A DNA stretch of 64,000 bases, from assembly GCA_905221605.1 (NCBI GenBank), contig CAJNDS010002732.1, positions 234,501 through 298,500 of the forward strand, written 5' to 3'. Below, piece by piece: positions 46,391 to 57,299 of this stretch. A program made the translations under genes and the position numbers. The stretch's first letter is position 1. Every line of letters starts with the position of its first letter. This DNA is from Symbiodinium natans (taxonomy: Eukaryota; Sar; Dinophyceae; Suessiales; Symbiodiniaceae). The notes below the pieces were generated by a model. That model was not told the origin of the DNA. It saw only the letters and a program-made list of their open reading frames with translations, and did not search any database.

Positions 46391-47290
46391 TTTTTCCCCT
46401 TTTTTGCTCCTTCAGGGACCCCAACTTAACATAAGGATTTTCACCAAATTGCTCATTGCGGTGACTTTTTCCAATTTTGCACCTTCACGGACCCCCAATG
46501 AAGGCCAAAAACAAAAGGGTTTTCACCAATTGCTGATGTTGATGATTTTGCGTCTTGCACGGACCCCAGCTAAAGCCAAAAACATAGGTGTTTTCGCCAA
46601 ATTGTTCATTTGGGCGATTTTTGGCAATTTTGCACCTTCACAGACCCCCAGGTAAGGCAAAAACATCCGGATTTTCAATTTTTCGTGATTTTTTGCAATT
46701 TTGCGCGTTCACCGACCCTCAGCTAAGGCCAAAACAAAAGGATTTTCATCAAATTGCTGATTTTTGTGATTTTCCTGAGTTTGGTTGTTTTTGCAATGTG
46801 GCGCCTTGACGGACCCCTATCCAAGGCCAAAACATAAGGATTTCCATCAAACTGCTGCTTTTGGTGCTTTTTGTAATTTTGCGCCTGCGCCCACCCCCAG
46901 CTAAGGCCAAAACATAAGGATGTTACCAGATTGCGACTTTTGGTAATTTTGCGCCTTCACCGGCTTATTTAGGTGATTTGTTTGCAACGTGGCGCCTTGA
47001 CGAACCCCTACCTAAGGCCAAAACATATTTTCGTGATTGTTTGCGATGTGGCGCCTTGACGGACCCCTATCTAAGGACAAAACATGAGCATTTTCACCAA
47101 ATTGCTCATTTTTGTGGGCAATTTTGCGCCTTCACAGACACCAATCTAAGGCCAAAACACAAGGATTTTCACAAAATTGCTAGTTTTTGTGATTTTTGGC
47201 ATCTAACAGAAGGATTTTCACCAAGTTGCTCATTAGGCGCAATCTTGCACCTTCACAGACCCGCCTATCTAAGGCAAAAAAAGGATTTGA
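46390..47290. repeat. Degenerate 70-95 bp tandem repeat
   Basis: About eleven diverged units, each with GCACCTTCACGGACCCC, AAGGCCAAAACATAAGGAT and TTTTCACCAAATTGCTCAT. Spacing varies from about 70 to 96 bp, so the array is old. Confidence 0.85.
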
Positions 47291-47445
47291 CTGGAGCAAA
47301 AATTGAACCCAAAATCTCAGGGACCAGGTCTTGCGATTTGACTCTTTGAAGCAAAAATTGAACCCAAAATCTTAGGGACCAGGGCTTGCTATTTGACTCT
47401 TTGGAGCAAAAATTGAGCCCGAAATCTTAAGGACCAGGGCTTTAA
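47285..47445. repeat. 64-bp tandem repeat, about 2.5 copies
   Basis: Units contain GGAGCAAAAATTGAACCC, AAAATCTTAGGGACCAGG and GCTTGCTATTTGACTCTTT. It sits as a transition between the 70-95 bp array and the 31-bp satellite. Confidence 0.85.
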
Positions 47446-47449
47446 ATTA

Positions 47450-49640
47450 TGAGTCTGGGCCTCCCCCCAATACTAAATTACGAGCCCGGGCCTTCTCCCA
47501 ATACTAAATTACGAGCCCGGGCTTTCTCCCAATACTAAATTACGAGCCCGGGCCTTCTCCCAATACTAAATTACGAGCCCGGACCTTCCCCCAATATTAA
47601 ATTACGAGCCCGGCCTTCCCCCAATACTAAATTACGAGCCCGGGCCTTCCCCCAATACTAAATTACGAGCCCGGGCCTTCCCCCAATACTAAATTACGAG
47701 CCCGGGCCTTCTGCCAATACTAAATTACGAGCTCGGGCCTTCTTTTCTTGCCAGACTGGTCTCCCCGTGCCCCCCCCTCCCCAAACTATTCGAACTATTC
47801 GAAATTATTCGAACTATTCGAACCCCCTTGGTTCGAATTTTCGAATAGTTCGAATAGTTTGAATAGTTTGGGCGCCCCAGGCCGGGCCCCAAACTATTCG
47901 AACACCCCCCCTCCCAATACTAAATTATGAGCCCGGGCCTTCTCCCAGAATTAAATTACGAGCCCGGGCCTTCTCCCAATACTAAATTACGAGCCCGGGC
48001 CTTCCCCCAATACTAAATTACGAGCCCGAGCCTTCCCTTCCTTTCCAGACTGGTCTCCCCGGGCCCCCCCCCAAACTATTCGAACTATTCGAAATTATTC
48101 GAACTATTCGAACCCGCTTGGTTCGAATAGTTCGAATAGTTTCGAATAGTTCGAATGTTTGAATAGTTTGGGCGCCCCAGGCCAGGCCCCAAACTATTCG
48201 AACACCCCCCCTCCCAACACTAAATACGAGCCCGGGCCTTCTCCGAATACTAAATTACGCCCGGGCATTCCCCCAATACTAAATTACGAGCCCGGATTAC
48301 GAGCCCGGACCTTCCCCCAACACTAAATTACGAGCCCGTGCCTTCCCCCAATACTAAATTACGAGCCCGTGCCTTCCCCCAATACTAAATTACGAGCCAG
48401 GCCCTTCTCCCAATACTAAATTACGAGCCAGGGCCTTCCCCTCCTTTCCAGACTGGTCTCCCCGGCCCCCCCCCCAAACTATTCGAACTATTCGAACTAT
48501 TCGAAATTATTCGAATAATTCGAATAATTTCGAATAGTTCGAATAGTTCGAATAGTTTGGGCGCCCCAGGCCGGGCCTCAAACTATTCGAACACCCCCCC
48601 TCCCAATCCTAAATACGAGCCCGGGCCTTCTCCGAATACTAAATTACGAGCCCGGGCCTTCTCCCAATACTAAATTACGAGCCCGGGCCTTCTCCCAATA
48701 CTAAATGACGAGCCCGGACCTTCCCCCAATACTAAATTACGAGCCCGGACCTTCCCCCAATACTAAATTACGAGCCCCTGCCTTCCCCCAATACTAAATT
48801 ACGAGCCAGGCCCTTCTCCCAATACTAAATTACGAGCCAGGGCCTTCCCCTCCTTTCCAGACTGGTCTCCCCGGCCCCCCCCCCCAAACTATTCGAACTA
48901 TTCGAAATTATTCGAACTATTCGAACCCACTTGGTTCGAATAGTTCGAATAATTTCGAACAGTTCGAATAGTTTGGATAGTTTGGGCGCCCCAGGCCGGG
49001 CCCCAAACTATTCGAACACCCCGCCTCCCAATACTAAATTACGAGCCCGGGCCTTAATTACGAGCCCGGGCCTTCTCCCAATACTAAATTACGAGCTCGG
49101 GCCTTCTCCCAATATTAAATTACGAGCCCGGGCCTTCCCCCAATACTAAATTACGAGCCCGGCCTTCCCCCAATACTAAATTACGAGCCCGGGCCTTCCC
49201 CCAATACTAAATTACGAGCCATGGCCTTCCCTTCCTTTCCAGACTGGTCTCCCCGGGCCCCCCCCCAAACTATTCGAACGATTCGAACTATTCGAAACTA
49301 TTCGAACTATTCGAACCCCCTTGGTTCGAATAGTTCGAATAGTTTCAAATAGTTCGAATAGTTTGAATAGTTTGGGCGCCCCAAACCGGGCCCCAAACTA
49401 CTCCCAATACTAAATTACGAGCCCGGGCCTTCTCCCAATCTTAAATTACGAGCCCGGGCCTTCTCCCAATACTAAATTACGAGCCCGGACCTTCCCCGAA
49501 TTCTAAATTACGAGCCCGGGCCTTCCCCCAATACTAAATTACCTGCCCCGAATACGGGCCTTCCCCCAATACTAAATTACGAGCCAGGGCCTTCTCCCAA
49601 TCGAGCACGAGCCTTCTTTCCAGACTGGTCCCCCTTGGCT
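47450..49640. repeat. Higher-order satellite: 31-bp units plus TTCGAA hairpin blocks
   Basis: The basic unit is about 31 bp (AATACTAAATTACGAGCCCG then GGCCTTCTCCC). Every 300-410 bp the units give way to a junction CCAGACTGGTCTCCCC (near 47749, 48048, 48450, 48856, 49238, 49619), a C run, then (CTATTCGAA)n, a short loop, and the inverse (TTCGAATAG)n. That gives about six higher-order blocks. Open frames through it exist because 9-bp units lack stops; no gene is inferred. Confidence 0.9.
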
Positions 49641-49644
49641 CGAA

Positions 49645-50940
49645 TAGTTCGAATAGTTTGGGGCACCAGTTTTGTGCGGCATTTGCAGGACTTTTGCAGG
49701 GTGCCAAGGGGATCCCGGCAAATTTCGACCCGCAAAGTTGTTCCTACCCGTTCCCGTTTTGTGTGATATTTGCGGGACTTTTGCAGGGCGCCAAGGGGAT
49801 CCCGGCAAATTTCGACCCGCCAAGTTGTTCCTACCCGTTCCCGTTTTGCGTGGCATTTGCAGGACTTTTTCAGGGCGCCAAGGGGATCCCGGCAAATTTC
49901 GACCCGCAAATGTTGTTCCTACCCGTTCCCGTTTTGTGTGGTATTTGCAGGACTTTGCAGGGCGCCAAGGGGATCCCGGCAAATTTCGACCTGCCAAGTT
50001 GTTCCTACCTGTTCCCATTTTGTGCGGTACTTGAAGAACTTTTCCAGGGTGCCAAGGGGATCCCGGCAAATTTCGACCCGCAAAGTTGTTCCTACCCGTT
50101 CCCGTTTTGTGTGTTATTTGCGGGACTTTTGCAGGGCGCCAAGGGGATCCCGGCAAATTTCGACCCGCCAAGTTGTTCCTACCCGTTCCCGTTTTGTGTG
50201 GCATTTGCAGGACTTTTTCAAGGTGCCAAGGGGATCCCGGCAAATTTCGACCCGCAAAGTTGTTCCTACCCGTTCCCGTTTTGTGTGATATTTGCGGGAC
50301 TTTTGCAGGGCGCCAAGGGGATCCCGGCAAATTTCGACCCGCGCGTTCCCGTTCCTGTGTGGTATTTGTGGGACTTTTGCAGGGTGCCAAGGGGATCCCG
50401 GCAAATTTCGACCCGCAAAGTTTTCCTACCCGTTCCCGTTTCGTGTGGTATTTGTAGGACTTTTGCAGGGTGCCAAGGGGATCCCGGCAAATTTCGACCC
50501 GCAAAGTTATTCCTACCCGTTCCCGTTTTGTGTGGTATTTGCGGGACTTTTGCAGGGTGCCAAGGGGATCCCGGCAAATTTCGACCCGCCAAGGTGTTCC
50601 TACCCATTCCCGTTTTGTGTGGTATTTGCGGGACTTTTGCAGGGTGCCAAGGGGATCCCGGCAAATTTCGACCCGCAAATGTTGTTCCTACCCGTTCCCG
50701 TTTTGCGTGGTATTTGCGGGACTTTTCCAGGGTGCCAAGGGGATCCCGGCAAATTTCGACCCGCAAAGTTGTTCCTACCCGTTCCCGTTTTGTGTGGTAT
50801 TTGCGGGACTTTTGCAGGATGCCAAGTGGATCCCGGCAAATTTCGACCCGCAAAGTTGTTCCTACCCGTTCCCGTTTTGTGCGGTATTTGCGGGACTTTT
50901 GCAGGGTGCCAAGGGGATTCCGGCAAATTTTGAATTTTGG
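49645..50940. repeat. 87-bp tandem array, about 15 copies
   Basis: Unit landmarks GGGATCCCGGCAAATTTCG and TTCCTACCCGTTCCCGTTTT recur every 87 bp (GATCCC at 49711, 49798, 49885, 49972, 50059 and so on). Because 87 is a multiple of 3 and the unit lacks stops, frames stay open on both strands (553 codons on +, 368 on -, plus others). With at least four frames open at once, the open frames are not evidence of a gene. Units differ by only a few substitutions. Confidence 0.9.
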
Positions 50941-50989
50941 GGGCCCCAGGCCGGCGCGAACCCCCCTTCCTCCCAAACTGGTCTCCCCG

Positions 50990-51395
50990 GGGACCCCCCA
51001 AACTATTCGAACTATTCGAACTATTCGAAACTATTCGAACTATTCGAACCCCCCTGGTTCGAATAGTTCGAATAGTTCGAATAGTTTGGGGCACCAGCCC
51101 TCGCCCCCAAACTATTCGAACTATCCGAACCCCCCTGGTTCGAATAGTTCGAATAGTTTGGGGTACCAGGCCGGGCCCCAAAACTATTCGAACTATTCGA
51201 ACCCCCCTGGTTCGAATAGTTCGAACAGTTCGAATAGTTTGGGGCACCAGGCAGGGCCCCCAAACTATTCGAACTATTCGAACCCCTCTGGTTCGAATAG
51301 TTCGAATAGTTTCGAATAGTTCGAATAGTTCGAATAGTTGGGGGCCCCAGTCCGGACCCCAAACCATTCAAACTATTCGAACCCCCGTTTGAATG
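50990..51395. repeat. TTCGAA inverted-repeat (hairpin) array
   Basis: Five to six consecutive hairpins of (CTATTCGAA)n, a loop CCCCCCTGG and (TTCGAATAG)n, separated by GGGGCACCAGG-like linkers. Arms of 18-27 bp are near perfect. Same motif as in 47.45-49.64 kb. Confidence 0.9.
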
Positions 51396-51439
51396 TTCAG
51401 AAAAGACGCATGGTCACATAATACAGGAAGGTTCCTCGT

Positions 51440-51525
51440 ACATATATATATATATATATATGTAGAGAGAGAGAGAGAGTATGTAATGTATATAGTATAT
51501 ATGTATAATATATATATATAGTGTA
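51440..51525. repeat. (TA)n-(GA)n compound microsatellite
   Basis: ATATATAT run, then GTAGAGAGAGAGAGAG, then further TATATA-rich sequence with GTACATATG. The same order occurs at 60626-60745. Confidence 0.9.
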
Positions 51526-51649
51526 CATATGTGACACCGTCAGAGCATGGAAGAGTGAGAGGCGAAGGCTGTGGGCTTGCAAGACTTCAGACCCCGCCTG
51601 CTCCAAGAGCGCAAGGCGCAGCATGCTCCACCCTGAGGTTTGCTGTTAA

Positions 51650-51688
51650 GGGGTTTAGGGTTTAGGGTTTAGGGTTTAGGGTTTAGGG
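51650..51688. repeat. TTTAGGG tract
   Basis: Five clean units flanked by GGGG on both sides, upstream of the exon at 51823. Confidence 0.9.
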
Positions 51689-51822
51689 GTCTTGGATAGC
51701 AGTGAAGCTGCTTTACTCGAGTGGCACTTACTCCGGGCGCGGTGGCAAGCCTGTTGCAAAAGGGGTTAGAAATCCTCGGGATCTCACGGTTTTAGTCTTA
51801 GCCTCCTAGCTGCTGGACTTGT

Positions 51823-52010
51823 GTGGCACGGGCCATGTGCCAGGCTCCAAAGTCCGAGCTTGAGCAAGATGGGAGTGCCAGACCAGTGGCTCCTAAAAAG
51901 GCGATGCGGCCAAGCGTGCAGGTATCACGCGGAGCCTTGGCCGCAATGCAGCCTGACCTGCGGAATCAGTTCCTAGGTAGCAGAAGGGAGCCCCTTAAAA
52001 GGGAACCCTT
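51823..52010 (+). CDS. Unassigned exon
   Basis: The frame reads MCQAPKSELEQDGSARPVAP then KKAMRPSVQ, with a possible GTATCAC donor at about 51921, continuing open to 52010. A likely later exon at about 52086 reads YSDVYGGIKRSLPVPTRAVK. The gene would lie just upstream of the fusion gene. Function unknown. Confidence 0.35.
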
Positions 52011-52509
52011 CTGAACCCTTTTCTGGCTCTCTTAAACAGGGACCTCATTCAGAGGGTCTACATCCCCAAGAATCCCCCTAATCCTATCCCCTTCAGTACT
52101 CGGATGTCTACGGAGGAATCAAGAGAAGCCTGCCGGTGCCCACGAGAGCGGTCAAGGAGGCCGTGCGCCGCTGCTGAAGCACTCGAAGCGCTTTGCCATA
52201 CATTGCTGGCAGCACTTGCGGCTGGACAGGAGCCGCGAAGCGAGCCCTCAACGACGCGTAGATGCTGAGAATGAAGGCTGACGCGGCATCGAAGAATGCC
52301 GCACAATGCCAAACACATCTCTGTGGATTGCGCTCGTGCCTAGCTTCAGGTCTAGACTGTCTAGAGTCCTTGCCGCTGACGATCATTTCATGTCATGATA
52401 GTGTTCACTGCCGCCGAGCAACATGCCGCAACATGCCCACTTACTTCGGCTCTCAGCATTGGGCCAAACGAGCGCTGGCATCATGTGATTTCTGCTTTTC
52501 AGCTGCACT

Positions 52510-52746
52510 GTGCTACGGTTGTCCCGGGTTCTCCAGAGAGTCACGTCTGTTGGCGAAGGGGTCAAGGCCAGGGCCTTTCTGGCTGAAGCCTTTCATTTAC
52601 ACCAAGATCCACACGAGCTTCTTGTTGAAGGCAATGTAGTTCTACTTTACTTGGAACGCCGGTCTAAACTGACGCAATACCTTGCCCTGGATTTCACAAA
52701 CTCTGAGGGCAAGCGGGCAATAGAGTGGCCACAAATAGGAAGATAG
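52510..52746 (+). CDS. Unassigned open frame
   Basis: The frame reads RLSRVLQRVTSVGEGVKARA, EAFHLHQDPHELLVEGNVVL and LYLERRSKLTQYLALDFTNS before a stop at 52746. It is protein-like and located 175 bp before the start of the fusion gene. It may be the last exon of the preceding gene. Confidence 0.4.
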   Translation: MLRLSRVLQRVTSVGEGVKARAFLAEAFHLHQDPHELLVEGNVVLLYLERRSKLTQYLALDFTNSEGKRAIEWPQIGR

Positions 52747-52921
52747 CTCTCAGAACGAGGGTGGACAAATTGCCTTGGACACCCTGCCCCTGCAAAATTG
52801 TTGAGTGACTCACTTGACAACCCTCGAAACGGATTGATCTGAATTTGGAATCTGATTAATCTGAAATAGAGTGCAGAACGACCAAGCCAATGCTATGCCC
52901 TACTCCCAAAGGCAGTGTCCG

Positions 52922-55900
52922 ATGACCAAGCGCGTCGTAGTGGCCTCCGGCTACTTCAACCCTTTGCACTACGGGCACGTGTCCTACCTGGAGAAGGCTC
53001 TGGCTTGACAGGGTTGCCACGGGTCTATCCTGCATTGCATCGGTCTGCGCCGTCCGCGTCTGAGGCCAGAGATCTGGGGACCAGCTTGATCGTCATTGTT
53101 AACAATGATGTTCAAGCAGCTCCTGTTCTGAACAACTCTGTTGGCCCAAGTGTTTCGCTAGAGGTCATTTTTTTCGTTTTCTGCAGACCCCGTCAGGCAC
53201 TTCGCAGGTCAAAGAGGGCACAGGCTGAGGACATGACTCTACCAGCACGTGAGCGAGTGAAGCTGGTCAGATCTTTGCAATGCGTGGATGCAGCAGTAGA
53301 GGCTGTTGACCTAGACGACTCTGTTGCAGAGACCTTGCAGCTGCTACATCCGGACATTTTTGCCAATGGGGGTGGGCGGGCTCCTGCGCAGCAAGAGGTC
53401 CAAGTGTGCCAGAAGCTGCGCATCCAGATGGTGGATGGATTGGGCATACAGCTCTTGTCGCTTGCCCCATACACCCAGCATTATGACTGGGGCAAGCCAA
53501 GAAACGAGAGCATCATCGCGGCACTCACGGGTCAACAAAGCCCACACTTGACGGACGAGCCCGATGCCCAGAAGCCTTTCGCAGAAATGTGGATGGGTGA
53601 CCACCCTTCGGGACCGGCACGTGTTGTCAGTCCCGGATCCAGCCCACGACATGACCGAGTGGTCCACCGAAGTACTTCATTGCAGGATGTCTTTCACAAG
53701 ACGCCCTCTGTCTTGGGACCGGCGCTGCAGGACGCAAAGCAGCTGCCCTTCCTACTGAAAGTCCTGTCTATACACAAAGCCTTATCCATACAGGCACATC
53801 CCGACCGAGATCTGGCATCGCGCCTACATCGGGAAAGACCAGACATTTACAAAGATCCTAATCACAAGCCTGAAATCGCCATAGCGTTGACGGATGATTT
53901 CCAGGCTTTGTGCACCTCGGCAGAAGTAGCAGCTGATGCTTATCGCTTGAACAGTGTCAACACAAGAGGCAGCTGGTCTCAGCTATGTCATGCTGCCGAG
54001 GTGGATTCCGAGAAGTTTCTGAGATTGTGCAAATTCTGGAGAGCCTTGCCTCCAAGATCCGCCTTACATGGCTGGGGCAGATGTTTGCTGCATACTTCGA
54101 GATTGGGGCGGGTGGGGGGGAGCTCCCCAAAACTCTTGTTGTTTCCAAAGGGACTTCACAGACAGCGCAGTTTAGCCCATGGGCAAGTTGTCTTCAAGCG
54201 TCCACTCAGGGCACATATGGGCCACTAGGGCAATGGCTATCGCTGAGCAAGGTACTTGCCAGAAGCCGTCGCCATTGTTGGGCCAGACTCTTTGGAGAGT
54301 CTCAAAGCTGCCATCGGCGATCAGCAGGCAGAGTCAATAGCTACATGGATTGCAGTTGGCTAGTTGCGAACATCGGCCGCTGCAACTACTCCGCAACGTA
54401 AGCTGCTTCACTCAGGCTCTCAAGAATGCCTATACGCGACTGACGCGGGACTGCAGAGAACCTTCTGGTGTGTGTTCTTAATCCCGTGCCAACGCTTCGG
54501 CTCTTGGTTTGGGAGCTGCCATACAGCTACATCATGGCAAATGCACCAGAACGTGCAAGAAATTTAAACATGGGCGCAAGCAGCGGAGCGGTGTGATTGC
54601 ATCCGCCTAGGATGCATGCTCCTGAGCAAGACGTCGCTGAGCAACTAAAGCTTCTGCATGCTCGAGCGCAGCAGCCATCGCCAGCGGCACCTCCGAACAT
54701 AAAGGACTGCCAACCAGTACAAAGACATATACGAAACTGGGACTAGCGGCGACGGCAGTAGAATGCAGGAAAGAACTGGCTCGGCTGCTTGTTGCTCTAT
54801 CCTTTCGAGTCTTTCTGGCCAACATATGTACCATTCCAGTCCAGTCCAAAGCAGGAGCTCTGTGAGCTGGTATGCGGCCTGGATGAACTTGAGTGCTTTC
54901 TGAGTTTATGTCCATGTACACCTTTGATACCATAGAAGCTCCTTCGCAGCCTTGTTGAGGTACCTTGCATGCACAGTACGAGAACGACATAGGCGAGGCT
55001 TGCAGGATCACGCAACTTGACCTTGAGCCTTTTGTTGGCAGGCATCTTCGCCGCCCTCCTCATGAATTACGCGCGCCTCAAGGTAGGAGAATGATACCTG
55101 GCTGGCAAGTTGCCTTTTGTTTGAGGCTTGACCATTCGACCTCGACCTGCTTTGCTTCTCTGTGCAGTCCAGGTCTTTACATGGCACAGAATGTGCCTCA
55201 TGCGTATATTGCGGGGGACATTGTTGAGCGAGAGCCTCAGGATGCTGATTTGCAGCGAAGACTTGTCCATGAGCACTGCCCGAATCTGCCCAATCAAGTC
55301 CTTAGGTGCATGGCTTGCTCGGACAATGTCGTTCGCGGCGGGTTGACGCCAAAATTCAAGGACCAATGTCGCTGGATGCAGAAGCTGTGGGCCCGTTGCT
55401 TGCTTGCGCTGCTCTCTCGGCATGACATCTCGGGACATGGCGCACGTAAAGAGCAAGCCTTGACCAGTCGCTCGACAGGATGTCGAGGTCCTTTGCGCAA
55501 TGCTGCGCTACGAAGGCCAGGGGCCAGAGTCGGACCTCAGGTTCGCAGTAAAGCTGAACGTGCACACGCCTCGGCTCCACCGAAGGGCATGGCCAGTAGG
55601 CACATGTGCCGTGCTTCAATATGGGTCAGGTAACGATACGGTGTCGGTGCAGCAGTATGGGGGAGAGCAGGCTTTTCCACGCGGATCCCTGGAGATCCCG
55701 TCGGTGGGCCCTAGGGGACACCCCCCACGACATAAAACATAGCAACCCAAAGCAGTCAGCCAGCCACCCTTCTTGGATGCAGCGGGAGAAAGAATCGACT
55801 GGCGAGGAGGTATTTGTATGTATTTGGTTGGAGTAACTCCAGAGGCCAGGGGCCTTGGCGGATATGGAAACCGTCCGCCCCGATACAGAAATCCAGATCC

Positions 55901-56950
55901 GCCGGAATAGCTGTTCATATATATATCATATTTATATATATATATACATATATATGCAGTGTAGAAAGTTTGCCAGCATTTGTCGCTTGCGCTCCATCAT
56001 GCTACCCGGAGGTGGACCGCCAGCAACGGTCAAACCTACAGTGCATTTTGGCAGCCTTTCAGGGCTCGCGTTTCGGCTGTCCAGATGCCTCGCTGCGGTA
56101 CACTCCAAGTGTCAGGCTGGACAAGGGCATCAAGCTCTATGCAGATCCAGACATAGAGGCAACATCCGTTTTTCTGTCATGGGTATGTGTGTGAGTGTGG
56201 GTGGAGTGCGCAACTTCCTCGGCGCAAAGGGTACTGCAATTTGAGCCTTTTGGGGGGTGGGGGGCACTTGTGGGTGCCAGCTGATCGCACCCTGCGCGCA
56301 AGTCTTGCATGATCTTGCATGCATTTGAGAAGGAAGACGATACTAGTCCTTCTTGCTGTCAAGAGCCGGTGAGAGCAGGAGTTCCAGGTGATGCACCTGC
56401 ACCTGGAAGCCGGAGGCTCCACAGAATTCGCACACGCCCCTGTTCCTGAGCCAGCGAAAGAGTTGACGTTTTAAAGGTCGACAGCATCGGCTTTTCAGCA
56501 GCGAGGGGCCTGCAATGGCTCTGAACTTGAAAGGTGCCGGTGGCCGGGATGCATATGGATGCAAAGTGCGATGGTTTCTGCGAAAGATCGAGAGAGAAGG
56601 TAATACTGAGTGTGTGCCCAGCCGAGGTACTGTCACCATCTCTGGCGAGACGAGGGAACCTGTTTCATACAGGGGTCTGATGATCTCATGGTTTTTGACA
56701 CGAGACATGGCACACTGGTATGTGGCATGCTCCGCAGGACGTCACTCCTGGCAAGGTCGGGGGGTTCGGGGGGGGGGGGGGGGCTGGCTAGTAACGGCTG
56801 GTACTGAGCAACTAGACCTATCAAAGGCCACGGCTGCATGGCGCACCCCTGCAGGTCTTCATGTTTGCAGCAGGGGTCGAGCCTGAGATCCATGCAAAGA
56901 CCGAGATGGATGTGTTTGTTGCCTGCTGTCCTCCACAGTGGCCTGCCTGA
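52922..56950 (+). CDS. Bifunctional fusion: HxGH cytidylyltransferase-like domain plus type I mannose-6-phosphate isomerase
   Basis: The N part (about 127 residues) is a HIGH-superfamily nucleotidyltransferase: exon 52922-52996 (ASGYFNPLHYGHVSYLEK, the two His at 52967 and 52976), exon 53065-53115 (ARDLGTSLIVIVNNDVQ), exon 53197-53911 beginning ALRRSKRAQAEDM with HPDIFANGG and MVDGLG. The same exon runs on into phosphomannose isomerase, which interconverts fructose-6-P and mannose-6-P: PYTQHYDWGK, FAEMWMGDHP, LLKVLSIHKALSIQAHPDRD, NHKPEIAIAL. Zinc ligands are all present: Gln 53791, His 53797, Glu 53872 and His 55199 (VPHAYIAGD). Later exons: 54001 on (GFREVSEIVQILES), 54958-54992 (HAQYENDIG), 55042-55082, to 55227, 55306-55360 (CMACSDNVVRGGLTPKFK), 55479 on, about 56090-56160, 56379 on (EFQVMHLHLEAGG), to 56539 (GPAMALNLKGAG), 56627-56674, 56855-56950. 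Donors are mostly GC, one GA (55361). The 55082/55168 joint is out of frame and about two residues short, so a micro-exon or sequence error is likely. Confidence 0.85.
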
Positions 56951-57299
56951 AAAGCGAGACTCTGAAAGATTAGAAGGTGGCGTTGGTAGACTTCTCGGTT
57001 TTCAGCTGGGTGTGCCGTGGTTGAAATCAGACATGCATGACGCGGAGAGTTCAAAACAGATATGTGTCATGAGGTACTTCCAAACTCCACACGCCTCCCC
57101 GGCGCACAAATAGCCAGATGGGAGATGCAAGAGCTTGCAGTTTCGACGCCCGAAGTGCAAAGAAGAGCCAAAGCGCTCGGCGGCCAAAAAGGACCCGAGC
57201 GTAACTGCCACAAATGCTGGTGGAGAGCCCTTCCTGTACAAAGGTGTTGCGCCATGGCTTGAAGCGATACGTTCCAAGAAAGGCAGCTAAGCAAGAACA

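Noticed and set aside
47450-49640. Regular 31-bp repeats as a CRISPR array
   Set aside because: Units are directly adjacent without unique spacers, there are no cas genes, and the sequence is eukaryotic.
49658-51319. 553-codon open frame as a giant repeat protein
   Set aside because: The 87-bp and 9-bp repeats keep many frames open on both strands, so length alone is no evidence. No start context or unique domain is seen.
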